Source: Zygnema cylindricum (lineage: Eukaryota > Streptophyta > Zygnematophyceae > Zygnematales > Zygnemataceae). From it: a stretch of 64,000 bases of DNA. Numbering within the stretch: the stretch's first letter is position 1; the number at the start of each line of letters is the position of its first letter. The DNA is taken from NCBI GenBank assembly GCA_037447655.1, contig JBBHKE010001578.1, positions 81,227 to 145,226 on the forward strand, written 5' to 3'. Shown here in pieces: positions 44,296 to 55,198 of the stretch. The notes beneath the pieces are model-generated. The model was given only the letters and a program-made list of their open reading frames with translations, did not search any database and was not told the DNA's origin. The position numbers and the translations under genes are program-made.

Positions 44296-46469
44296 ATCTG
44301 GCCGCACACTTTTTGTACAAATCATTAATTACCTCCTTTGGTACAGATATTACGTTTAGATTTTACGTTTGAAGAATATTTTTAGATTTTCAGAATTTGG
44401 ACCCTATCGTATGTGGCACCATTCACAATTGAGGAAGGTGTGTTATTGACCAGACAAAATAGAGCGGACTTACAGTAAACGCTATCAGTAGACTTATTTG
44501 TACATTAACTCGGGCCAGCTAATGGAATGTTACCCTTAGGTTGTCATCACTCACCCGTGGTGCATTATATTTTTGTTTCCAAATGTACCAATAGACACGT
44601 GCAGTGTGTGGCAAGTGTCCTACTGGAAAACTGTTGAGGAGACTGTCTAAACACTGGATAGAAAGAGCGTTTGCTTCAAAAACTCAAAATTGGAGTGTCA
44701 AAATTGTCACCCAAAAGTTTGGAGAATCTTGCCGAATATCCAGTAAACAAGTTTTAAAAAATGTAAAAAAACAATACTGCATAGTACAAAAAGGCTCATT
44801 TTTTGCCTGATGGAGTCCCAACCTAAGTTGTAGTTTGTAGTTTTAGATCATAGATGTGTCACCACGTCAACAAATCGATACAACGTGTGTCGCTGTTAGA
44901 GTTAATGATGCTTTTGTTGTTTTTTTCTCTTATAACATCTTTTCTTTGTACACACATGTAGGATTTTTTATCTAATGGTTGTGATTGAAAGAAAACATTC
45001 TTAGCTTTCACTTGGCGGTTTCCATTTGAAAATAGGAGAAATGTGTACGGAAAGAAGATGTTTTCAATGGCGAGATAATTATTAACACTAATGTCGATTC
45101 ACGGTGTAGACGCCTTAGGCAGGGTTGTACAGTTATGATATCGCGATGCAATCTTCCACTCGGTTTTCTGCTATGGCTGGAACCAGAGGTCGCAAAAGTC
45201 AAAATTATAGATAACCGAAACCAACCGTTTTTTTTTTCAAAATCTGAGTAACCAACGCACGACTGGGTTATGTCGCGCTACAAAATTGTTAATTGTTAAC
45301 CGACCGGCGTTTACGAAAATAAAAGCTAAACCGAAACTCGATTTCTCGCGACTAACCGTGCCCGCTGGTAACCAAAAAGTACAAAATTAACTAATGTACG
45401 ACGTATGAATATGCCAATAATTACGATTTGTCGCCTTCCCCTAGATTTACGAAATGAATGGTGTTTACTAACATGTCAGATTTGCGACGCTTTGTCGCGT
45501 TCCTTAAGATTTACGAAATGAACAGTGTACTACCGTGTCAGATTTGCGACACTAATCCTGATGTCACGTACTTCCAAGATGCCAAAGAGTACAAAGCACA
45601 ATAATGTTGGATTGTATGGACAGTACAAAATTTTTACTTTTTTGGTTTTTTGGTTTACCAACCGTAACTGACCGTTTTTTTTTTCTGGTGAATCAACCGG
45701 CCGCAACCGCCCGACCCTCAAAATATGGCAACCGGATCCAGCGCAGGCGGTCGGTTACCAGTCAGTCATGATTTCGGTTGACCATTTGCGACCTCTGGTT
45801 GAAACCATTTCAGCATTGTTAAAATACACCGTGTATTGCTATTGGGGTTATTTGTAATAGCGATTCGTGTTGTATTGTGCACTGCGAATCGCTATAAGTG
45901 TTAATGTTTTTTTGCCATTTTATACAATTTTTATCTGTTCACACTTGTCGGATTGTGGATATGACGGTTGCGATTGAAAGATAATGCTATCATCTTCGAA
46001 TTGGCGGTCTTAAACTGAAAATCAGACAAGTGTTTACAGCGAAAAAATGTTTTAATTGGCAAGAGAAAAACATTTACCCTACTAGCGATTCACAGTGTAG
46101 TTCACTTCAAATCTCCCTTTCCAGAACTTTAAATGTTTTTTTTTTCTTCTTCTTTTAATAAATCTTAGAGCTTTGGGAGTCCCTCTCCTTTTCCTCTTTT
46201 CTCAACCACTCACTACCGTACTATCATATTGTAACTTCCTCAGCCGTTTTGTAGGACTCTACCCTCCCAACATTTTTTTTCATTCTTTATCTTTTTTTTT
46301 TCTTTCCTTTTCATTTTTGATTCTTTCCTTCTAAAATCTTCTTTTGAGTCCAATCAAAGCTTCACCCTCCCCCTCCCTCTCCCCCTCCCGGTAAGAAGGT
46401 TTTTAGGGTAAAGAAAAAAATATAATAAGAAGGTCTTTTTAGGGTTAATGGCTATAGAAGGTTAAGAGA
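44296..46469. other. No gene seen; diverged direct repeats
   Basis: No convincing coding sequence or known element. It holds a pair of diverged direct repeats (44905-45110 and 45905-46105), a short tandem pair near 45431-45560 (TTTACGAAATGAA...GTCAGATTTGCGAC) and a 9-bp inverted repeat AGCGATTCG/CGAATCGCT (about 45857-45892). 46130-46460 is T- and C-rich. Confidence 0.6.
44905..46105 (+). repeat. Unknown element bounded by ~200-bp direct repeats
   Basis: Both ends share blocks in the same order: GTTTTTTT, then GTTGCGATTGAAAG-like, TTGGCGGT, GTGTTTAC/GTGTACG and CGATTCACGGTGTAG-like. The 0.8-kb interior has no coding frame. It could be an old LTR pair of a short non-autonomous element or a simple duplication. 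Confidence 0.45.
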
Positions 46470-47770
46470 GAAATTATTACAAGATGTATAGAGGGAGAGA
46501 GGGAGAGGGAAAGGAGGGAGGGGAAGAGAGAAAATTAAAAGAATTATAGAGGGAGAGAGGGAGAGGGAAGGGAGGGAGGGGAAGTGAGAGAAAATGACAA
46601 GAAGTATAGAGGGAGAGAGGGAGAGGGAATGGAGGGAGGGGAAGAGAGAAAAAATTACAAGATGTATAGAGGGAGAGAGGGAGAGGGAATGGAGGGAGGG
46701 GAAGAGAGAGAAAATTATAAGAATTATAGAAAGAGAGAGGGAGAGGGAAGGGAGAGATGGGAAGAGAGAAAATTACAAAAAGTATAGAGGAAGAGAGGGA
46801 GAGGGAAGGGAAGGAGGGGAAGAGAGAGAAAATTTCAAGAAGTATAGAGGGAGAGAGGGAGAGAGAAGGGAGGGAAGGAAAGAGAAAGGGAGAGGGAATA
46901 GAGGGAGGGGAAGAGAGAGAAAATTACAAGAATTACATAGGGAGAGAGGGAGAGGGAAGGGAGGAAGGGTAAGAGAGAAAATTAAAAGAAGTATAAAGGG
47001 AGAGAGGGAGTGGGTAGGGAGGGAGGGGAAAAGAGAGAAAATTACAAAATGTATAGAGGTAGAGAGGGAGAGGGAAAGGAGGGAGGGAAGAGAGAGAAAA
47101 TTACAAAAAGAATAGATGGAGAGAGGGAGAGGGAAGGGAGGGAGGGGAGAAGAGAGAAAATTACAAGAAGTATATAGGGAGAGAGGGAGAGGGAAGGGAG
47201 GGAGGGGAAAAGAGAGAAAATTACAAGAAGTATAGAGGGAGAGAGGGAGAGCAAAAAGAGGGAGGGGAAGAGAGATAAATTTACAAAAAGTATAAAGGGA
47301 GAGAGGAAGAGGGAATAGAGGGAGAAGAAGAGAGATAAAATTACAAGAAGTATAGAGGGAGAGGGAATGGAGGGAGGGGAAGAGAGGGATGGATGGAGAG
47401 GGGGAGGGAGAAGGAAGAGGGAATGGAAGGAGGGGAAGAGAGAGAAAATTACAAGAAGTACATAGGGAGATAGGGAGAGGGTAGGGAGGGAGGGGAAAAG
47501 AGAGAAAATTACAAGAAGTACAAAGGGAGATAGGGAGAGGGTAGGGAGGGAGGGGAAAAGAGAGAAAATTACAAAAAAGTATAGAGGGAGAGAGGGAGAG
47601 GGAAGGGAGGGAGGGGAGAAGAGAGAAAATTACAAGAAGTATATAGGGAGAGAGAGAGAGGGAAGGGAGGGAGGGGAAGAGAGAGAAATTTACAAGAAGT
47701 ATAAAGAGAGAGAGAGAGGGAAGGGAGGGAGGGGAAGAGAGAGAAATTTACAAAAAGCATAGGGGGAGAA
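46470..47770 (+). repeat. Purine-rich 60-bp minisatellite, about 21 units
   Basis: Units of about 59-61 bp repeat GAGGGAGAGAGGGAGAGGGA, then GGGAGGGGAAGAGAGA, then AAATTACAAGAAGTATA. The plus strand is almost all purine apart from the ATTACA/TATA part. Because the unit is near 60 bp, it creates false reading frames with a 20-residue period. Confidence 0.92.
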
Positions 47771-47775
47771 AGGGA

Positions 47776-48577
47776 TGTTGTTTTTGGAAAGCTTTAAGTC
47801 TCAGCAAATTTATAGGACGGCAGAACCGACAACGCAGCTGCGACGCAGATGGAACAAGCGCAGCTGCGGTTATTTTTTATATGGTCTGTACGGACAAACG
47901 CACCCTGCGACGCAATGGGTCAAACACAACTGCGGATATTTTGGTACATGACAACGCACTTGCTACGCGACAAGACAAACGCAGTTGCGGCTAACTTTTG
48001 TGTGTGATAACGCAGCTGCTACGAAGCTGCGGATATTTGAATATAAGCGGTTGATCTGAATCAAGTCAACTGACGAGATTCACTTAGCTAGGCGACAAGT
48101 ATTTGATTAAATCACCTGTATAGGATTAGTGATAGATTAGGTCTTAGCGTAAGTATGAGCACTTAGACCTTAGTGGCAGTTTAGTTCTTTTGGATGTATC
48201 GTTTGGAACACGTGTATCGGCGGTACAACACTATGTAGTAGGACAACTGAGTGAAGAGTATAAGACTTAGGACGTAGATTATTTTATGTATCCAAACTTC
48301 CAGACTGTGTAATCTGCAGACTGTTTTTGGGAAACTTTTGAGTTGCATATCTTGGTGTATGTTGGATCAATTGAGCTGAAACTTAAGAAGTTGTCAGTCT
48401 TTGTGATATTCTATACTGTGATATAGTTTGAAATAGTTTGGATCATTGTATCAGATTTGGTGAGCTGTAGAAAACAACTGTTTGATAGGATTCTAAATAA
48501 GCTTCTGTGAGTAAGATTATGTCTACTTCCACTACTACTGCTGATGCTCCACCTGCTCCAGTGGTTGTAGAACAATA
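47776..48577 (+). repeat. 5' LTR of C3
   Basis: 802 bp from TGTTGTTTTTGGAAAGC. Relative to 52868-53128 it lacks about 55 bases after GGACGGCAGAA. U3 carries repeated CGCAGCTGCG/GCGACGCA motifs (47829-48050). It ends AACAATA, where other copies have AACAACA. The gag ATG is at 48519. Confidence 0.87.
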
Positions 48578-49490
48578 GGTTATGGGCCTGTCATCAAGAA
48601 TTCCTATTTTCTCGGGAGAAAAATACGCGTATTGGGCGGATATGGTGGAAACACACTTCGAAAATGTTAATCTTTTGGATATTTTGGATGGTTCACTGAC
48701 GGAATCAGATCCGTCATGGTCAAAGAAAAATTCGCAAGCTCGGTCAATTTTGAAGTTTTGTATTTCAGAAGAATTGGCTATGTCACGGATAAAAATGAAA
48801 AAGGCGATCGATATCTGGAAATCTCTCAAGGATGATTTTGAAAGGGCTAATGTACAAGAAGAGCTATTTTTGGCTGGACGAATTTGGGACTACAAATACA
48901 CGAATGGCACAATGGTTGAATATTGTAACAAATTTCGAATACTAATAGATTCTCATGCTTGTGCAGGTAGATCTTTTACTCATTTTCAGCAGGTTGCTTT
49001 GCTAATGAGGGGTCTTCCTAATACTATGAGAGCAGCGTCTGATAGGCTGAAACAAAAAGATAAAGCTAGCTGGACACTACAATTAGCTATTAATTTGATA
49101 TTAGAAGAGGAGGCAGATTCTAAAATTCTTCATGGCGAGAAACAAGTAGAGGCATTTAACACAGAATTTGACAAAAAAGGTCAGTTTAATCAGCAGAGAA
49201 ATCAGTTTAATCACAATCAGAATCAGTTTAGACAGTTTAATCAAAGAGGAAATTGACAATCGTTCAATGCTTGTTTTTATTGTATTGAAAAAGGTCATGG
49301 ATACAAATTATGTCTTAAGCTTAAAGAGGCTAATAAAACAGGTCTATATAGGCCTGGTTAGCAGCAGAGCCAGTTTCATCACGGCTTCACGGGATCGTCA
49401 CAACGAAGAAATGCACTATTCTCGTCGTCTTCATCTCACTATGACGAGTCTCTCTCACTCTCTAACGACGAGGATGATGATCTATTTGCA
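48519..49490 (+). pseudogene. C3 gag
   Basis: M-S-T-S-T-T-T-A-D-A starts in the LTR. A TAG falls exactly at the LTR/PBS junction, where the other copies have CAG (Q-V-M-G). From the PBS Met the capsid region is open to 49256 (I-W-D-Y-K-Y-T, M-R-G-L-P, Asn/Gln-rich tail), followed by a stop and a CCHC-like knuckle (C-F-Y-C-I-E-K-G-H...L-C, about 49269-49312). The PBS at 48578-48592 reads GGTTATGGGCCTGTC. Confidence 0.83.
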
Positions 49491-50810
49491 ATGACGGCAG
49501 CGATGGAGGGCGCTAAAGACAATGGATGGATAATGGACACGGGAGCATCGACCCACATGTGCCGGAACAAGGCAGTTTTCAAAAATCTCAAATCAACACC
49601 AGAGAAAAATATATACTATGCATGTGGAATGAGTGTGCAAACGCGGGCTGTAGGTGATGTCTCCTTGCTAGTTGATGTAGAGGGCAAGGTTGTTGAGAGA
49701 ACTCTTCATAATGTTCTCTATATCCCAGATTTTAAGAAAAAATTGTTCTCAACTTCTTTGGTAGAACTTTGAGGTCAATCTGAAACACGGCAGGCAGGTT
49801 GTTAGCAAAAATGGGAAAATTGCAGTTACGGGAACTAGAGATGCCAGCAAAATATATCAAATGGATATTCCCGATAATAAAGAAAATGATGTTTTGTATT
49901 CTGGTGCATTATCCTCAGATGAGGTGTGGCATAAAAGGTTAGGCCATGTGAATTATTATAGCATGAAAAAGATGGTCAATGCTGGTAAAATAGAAGGTGT
50001 CATTCTGTCAAACCAGTCACCTAAAACGTGTGATGGATGTGCACTAGGAAAAATACACAGATTACCGTTTCCTCAAGAGTCTAAACATAGGTCTACTAAA
50101 CTTTTGCAACTCATTCATTCTGATGTTTTCGGTCCTGCAAAGGTACTATCTGCCGGAGGGATGAAATATATGGTTACGTTTACAGATGATTTTTAGAGGT
50201 TTACTAAGGTCTACTTCATGAAAGAAAAGAGTGAAGTCTTCACTCATTTTCAACACTACAAAGCGTGGGTGGAGAAACTACACGGTCTACCAATTTTGGA
50301 GCTCAGATCGGACAATGGCGGGGAATATACGTCAAAAGAGTTTGAAAACTTCTTACTCAAGGAAGGTATAAGTCATAAATTGACTGTCCCATACTCTCCA
50401 GAACAGAATGGGGTCTCAGAAAGACTAAATATAACTATCACAAAAAGCTCTAGGTCCATGCTTGCGGATAACGACGTAGATCCGAAATTCTGGGCTGAAG
50501 CATTATATTGTGCAGTTTATATCAAAAATAGGATAGGTTCAAGATCGGTAGAAACCACTCTTTATGAGATCTGGACTGGAAGAAAACCAAATGTCAGTCA
50601 CTTCAAAGTCTTTGGAAGTAAATGCTTTATTTTGGATACGTCTAATGATAGATGGAAAATGGAACCGAAGGGATTGCCGGGCATTTTGTTAAGATATGAT
50701 GATCACTCTAAAGGTTATACAGTGTTTGTTTTTGAGAGACAGAAAATCATTGTAGGAAGAAATATCGTTGTGAAATATGAACTAGACTCGATAGACTTAT
50801 TTAAAATGAC
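49491..50810 (+). pseudogene. C3 protease and integrase
   Basis: Protease has an intact W-I-M-D-T-G-A-S-T-H-M-C (about 49527). After one frameshift near 49770 the zinc region is intact (V-W-H-K-R-L-G-H-V ... C-D-G-C, 49924-50041). The catalytic core shows H-S-D-V-F-G-P, a stop at 50194, then R-S-D-N-G-G-E-Y and E-Q-N-G-V-S-E-R-L-N. The C-terminal part has G-R-K-P-N-V-S-H-F and V-F-G-S-K. Confidence 0.87.
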
Positions 50811-52705
50811 AGAGCAGCAAAAGCAGCAAAAAGTACAAGAATATGTCATCTTAGATAGCATCCATAATATTGTCTCACAGATGCAAAATTCACCAGTGGT
50901 ACCACCGGAGTCGGAACATAATTGGGTTCCACAACGAGTTCGTTTCGAAGCGCAACAACAGCAGTCATTGCCTACGGATCGCAACCAGCGCAACAAGCGC
51001 AACGCACGGGATCCGACAATTTCAGCCTCAGAATTTCCGGGGGGAAGAAGATCCAGTAGTCGCCTGCAAGCAAGTTCTCACTTTGCCTACTCGGCAGCCT
51101 CAGGGGAGCCTCTGACCATCCAGGAATCCTTCTCATCACCGGAGCGGAATCACTGGATAGAGGCGGCAAACGATGAAATGAAGTCGATCATGGAGGCTCA
51201 GACATGGGAGCTTGTGGACCTTCCTCCGGATTGAAATACGATCGGCAGCAAATGGGTATTCAAGGTGAAGTTAAATGGGTATTCAAGGTGAAGTTAAATC
51301 CAGATAATACCATTGAACGATATAAGGCTAGACTTGTGGCAAAGGGTTGTAATCAAAAGGAAGGAATTGACTTTGAAGAAACCTTTTCTCCTATTGTAAG
51401 ATTTCCAACAGTTAGGATTTTGCTATCTCTAGCTGCTATAGAAGATATGGAAATACATCAGATGGATGTAAAAACGGCCTTTTTGCATGGAGACTACAGG
51501 AGACCATTTACATGAAGCAGCCTGAAATGTATGCAGAACCTCGAAAAGAGCACTTAGTGTGTAAATTGCTAAAATCATTGTTTGGCCTAAAACAGGCCCA
51601 GAGGCAATGGAATCTAAAACTTGATTAATTCTTAACTGGTCTAGGCTTTAAAAGGATAAGCTCTGATCACTCTGTCTATGTTTTATAGAGTGAGGATGGA
51701 ATAGTATATATAGCGGTATACGTAGATGATCTACTATTAGTCAGCAAATCAATGGCTGAAATTAACAAAATTAAAACTGCTTTGAAATCACGGTTCGAGA
51801 TGAAAGACCTCGGTGAGGCAAAATATATTTTGGGTATTCAGGTAGAGAGGGACAGGAAAAATAGATTAATAAATTTGACTCAAAAAGAGGCTATTGGAAA
51901 CATGTTAGATGAATATGGAATGCGGGGGGCAAAAGGATGTGTAACACCAATGGAGTTTCGACATAGGTTAGAGGGGGAAGAAACAGAACCGGGTGTTATT
52001 GTGAGTGAAATTTTTCAGTCAGGGGAGGATGATCCTATGACAGTGATACCTTACAGACAGATAGTGGGAAGTTTAATTTATTTCATGAACTGTACCCGTC
52101 CGGATATTGCTGCAGCAGTTGGGGTACTGAGCAGAAGTCTAGAGAATCCGAGGAAATCTGACCGTGATGCAGCAAGAAGAGTTTTAAGATACTTGGCAGG
52201 AACTAAAGACCTCAAACTCACACTAGGCGGAGGAGAAGTGAAGCTGCAAACATGGAGTGATGCAAGCTATGGCGATATGCCAAGTCGAAAATCCACCACG
52301 GGATTCGTTCTGCAAATTGGGAACGGGACTTGCTGTTGGAGCAGCAAACTTCAAAAGGTCACGGCACAATCGACGATGGAGTCTGAATATATGGCAGCAA
52401 GCTCGGCCCTCAAAGAACTCCTATGGGTGAAATCCATGTTACAAGAATTGGGATACATTTAGGTTGGTCCACAGGTGATGTGGTGTGATAACCAGGCTGC
52501 CATTGCCATTGCTTCTAACCCAAGTCAGCATTTCAAAAGCAAGCACATGGATGTAAGATTACACTTTGTAAGAGAAAAAGTGTTTTCTTAAGTGATTAAA
52601 TTATGCTATTTGCCAGATGCAAAAATGGTTGCTGATATGCTCACTAAAGCTCTTCCGGCTCCTAAGCTGAAGTATTGTAGGGACGCAGTGGGATTAAGTG
52701 AATAG
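50811..52705 (+). pseudogene. C3 RT and RNase H
   Basis: The linker and RT entry (51000-51230) end at a TGA where Arg (CGA) is expected, followed by a 23-bp tandem duplication (51250-51295). RT continues with H-Q-M-D-V-K-T-A-F-L-H-G and the catalytic Y-V-D-D (about 51718-51729). A long open stretch (51752-52462) covers connection and RNase H (Q-T-W-S-D-A-S-Y-G-D-M-P-S-R-K-S-T-T-G-F). The end after a TAG reads D-N-Q-A-A and A-D-M-L-T-K-A-L-P-A-P. Confidence 0.88.
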
Positions 52706-52852
52706 CTGAGTTGCTGCACTGCTATACTGCTATGCTGCTCTAGTCCAATAACGGGGATATATTGGGACTACGTGACTTGCTAAAATTATTACGTTGCTAT
52801 GTTGCGATGCTGCGCTGGTTCGACATCGCAGCTGCGTTGACATACTGAGCCT

Positions 52853-52867
52853 AAAGCTTTAGGGGAG
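52853..52867 (+). promoter_or_regulatory. Polypurine tract of C3
   Basis: AAAGCTTTAGGGGAG immediately precedes the 3' LTR TGTTGTTTTTGG. It is conserved with A (16100) and C1 (37239-37253). Confidence 0.75.
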
Positions 52868-53128
52868 TGTTGTTTTTGGAAAGCTTTAAGTCTCAGCAAA
52901 TTTATAGGACGGCAGAAAAATAGATCTATATGGACACGCGTCGTCACTTGAATCACAATGCAGGTTTTTTTTTTGGTACCGACAACGCAGCTGCGACGCA
53001 GATGGAACAAGCGTAGCTGCGGTTATTTTTGATATGGTCTGTACGGACAAATGCAGCCTGCGACGCAATGGGTCAAACACAACTGCGGATATTTTGGTAC
53101 ATGACAACGCAGTTGCTACGCAACAAGG
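52868..53128 (+). repeat. 3' LTR of C3, truncated
   Basis: It matches the first part of 47776-48577 and keeps the 55-base segment the 5' LTR has lost. Similarity ends near CAACAAGGG at about 53128, so R-U5 and the target duplication are missing. Confidence 0.83.
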
Positions 53129-53279
53129 GAATAAGAAGGGCTTCCGGACATGGTCAATAAGTCAAAGAAGCCATGGGAATTGGGAGGGTGAGAGGAAGAG
53201 AAAACGTGGGAGAGGAAATGGAACCATGTGGGATGGATGGGGAAATTCGTAGTGGGCCAGAATATAAAATAAAGTTTGA

Positions 53280-53500
53280 TGCCGGAAAAGGGGGGGATAG
53301 AGGGGGGAAGAGGGGGGGGGGGGGGGAGGGAGGGGGAAGGAGAGAATTAAAGTATCGGTTCTCGGTTTGTAAGGGGTATAGGGGAGGGGGGGGGGGGAGA
53401 GGGGGGGAGGGGGGGAGGAGAGGGCAAAGAAATGTTTGTTTGTTTGTTTTTTTTTTGTTTTGTATTTATTTATTTATTTATTTAATTTTTTTTTTTTTTC
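53280..53500 (+). repeat. G-run cluster followed by T-rich simple sequence
   Basis: There are many runs of 4 to 13 G between 53290 and 53425, then TTTG/TTTA repeats and a T-run (53430-53500) and a GTGTGT block. Low complexity; apparent frames here are not genes. Confidence 0.85.
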
Positions 53501-53639
53501 GAGTGATTGTGTACGTGTGTGTGTGTATGCGCGTTTTGTGCTTATGATTTTTGGAACTCGCTATTTGGGGGGATGGGGAGTCAAGCAATTGCATTTTAAT
53601 ATATCTTGCAATTCCCCCCTCGAAGGGGGGTGAGCTAGT

Positions 53640-53945
53640 AATGACCTAGGTAGGTCACACCTGTGGTTTCGCTAATGTTGGTGAAGTTGCCAGCAGCCGC
53701 AGGCCGGATCCGGAGGTACATGATTACGAGGAGTAGATGCTGTCGCGTAGTGAAGGAGGAAAAGACGACATAGCGTAGATCCGGAGGTGCAGGATTACGA
53801 GGAGTACGTTCTGATGACTTGCTAAAGGATTACCCTCACCAAGCAAATAGTCAAACTTTCTTGCTGAAATCTTGTTCCCATTGACTAAGATGGTTTACCG
53901 TCGCTCTTAATTTTTTAATTATGTCTTGTTACGATTCTTGTAGAA
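53640..53945 (+). other. No gene; short internal repeats upstream of the CR fragment
   Basis: A block of about 30 bases (GATCCGGAGGT..CA..ATTACGAGGAGTA) occurs near 53707-53737 and again near 53779-53809. The sequence TTCTTGTAG just before the ATG at 53946 could be a splice acceptor, but no upstream exon is recognised. Confidence 0.4.
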
Positions 53946-54182
53946 ATGACACAAGAAAAGAAAAATGATACTCCAAACGAACCAACTATGAAACAATCAA
54001 GATTTATAACACTAAGTGAAGAAATAAAAAAAACAACAAGACTTATTAAAAAGCGCGATTGTGAACCATGTAAAAAAAAAAAAAAAAAATTCATAACACT
54101 ACGGGAAGAAATGGATCAACATGCCATCGGTATCATTGTGAGCAGAAATACTCAACAATCGAATAAACATCTAATTAAATAA
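53946..54182 (+). pseudogene. C-terminal relic of a CR (Crinkler/RHS-like) gene
   Basis: The last 25 residues or so of this 78-codon frame (M-D-Q-H-A-I-G-I-I-V-S ... T-Q-Q-S-N-K-H-L-I-K) match the C-terminus of the gene at 60473 (M-D-Q-Y-A-I-G-I-T-V-S ... T-Q-Q-F-N-K-H-L-I-E). The similarity continues past the stop into an AATAAA signal (54178-54183). The rest is Lys-rich and includes an A-run coding poly-Lys. The NTPase domain is absent. It is a truncated relative in the opposite orientation; expression is unknown. Confidence 0.75.
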
Positions 54183-55198
54183 ACTTTCTAAATGATTAAA
54201 GATCTATTTTAAAAAACTTACAAATGAATAGACACCTATTTCCCACAAACGGATGTTTCCCAATATTAAAATCTTACTGTAACAATCTCGGTCAGGCTTT
54301 GAAATCATCCAATAATGATTTTTTGAGCTGCCTTATTTTTAAAGCTTCAAATCACTATCTTCCTGCTCATGTGCTCCTTTCGCTTGAGAAACAATTAACT
54401 AAAAAAACATATTACAACTATCCTATTTTTCTCGATCACAGAACTTCCTCAATATGTCAATAGGGATTCCTCAGGTTTGTAGTAATTAATCAGTGTATTT
54501 GACAAATTCATGATGTGTAATCAACCGTCTTAATTAGTGTATTTCGACAAATTCACAATGTGTAATTATGCCATAGAAAAGGACCACTTCCTATTTTTTG
54601 TCAATTTATGAAAGAAAGATAAAAGCATACAGTTTCTATACAGCAAAAAACAGCAATCTCAGTTTAGTATACATTTACCTCGAAAAAACATGAAAATGTA
54701 CACCATGTCATACCAAAAAACAACAATTCCACTCCACGATTATCCTTAACATCGACAATGCCGAGTCTCTTGGAAATTTACAGACTACAAATGTGTGTGT
54801 ACATAGCAAAACTAGGAAAAACCTCAGATTTTATGGACGATCAAAGAACATGCAAAAAACGGCAAAAAACAACGGAAAACTGCAAAAAACGGCAGAAAAC
54901 GGTAAAAGACGGGTAAAATCAAGCGATAAACGGTTGTCGGCAATTTGCCAAAATCGAACTTGAGCGTCAAAATTTCTGCAATCCTCGTAAAAGAGAAACC
55001 GCCAATCTAGCCTTCCCTTCCTGCAAACAACACTAATAATTGTCAATGTTGCAAGCTGATAACTTTGTGCTGTGTTTTATAAACCATCATCATTTTATAA
55101 AACACCATCTTTCTATAAACCACCATTTTCCGAGGTTGTACTCAGGATTAGACTTGCATCAACAAACAAAGTAAATCGTCAATCGACGTTGTCAAAAT
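54183..55198. other. AT-rich spacer, no gene seen
   Basis: It contains a short imperfect array of GCAAAAAACG-type repeats at about 54848-54915 and otherwise unique AT-rich sequence. No frame with recognisable content. Confidence 0.6.

Larger units (their letters stand above)
47776..53128 (+). mobile_element. Ty1/copia C3 element, best preserved of family C
   Basis: It has a 5' LTR (47776-48577), PBS, gag, protease, integrase, RT-RNase H to 52705, PPT (52853-52867) and a 3' LTR truncated at about 53128. It lies directly against the minisatellite on the left. Most domains read with few stops. Confidence 0.88.

Noticed and set aside
44100-44810. Continuation of B2 RT after 44295, or the short frame at 44604
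   Set aside because: No RT or RNase H motif in any frame after 44281, and the short frame has no recognisable content.
46594-47115. 173-codon frame with a 20-residue repeat
   Set aside because: Produced by the 60-bp period of the purine minisatellite.
46470-47770. CRISPR-like regular repeats
   Set aside because: The repeats are contiguous with no unique spacers, and the context is eukaryotic.
5156-52705. Reassigned stop codons (TAA/TAG read as Gln, as in some ulvophyte algae)
   Set aside because: Stops also replace Trp, Arg and other residues, there are frameshifts as well, and the intact gene at 60473 has no internal TAA/TAG. Decay explains the data better.
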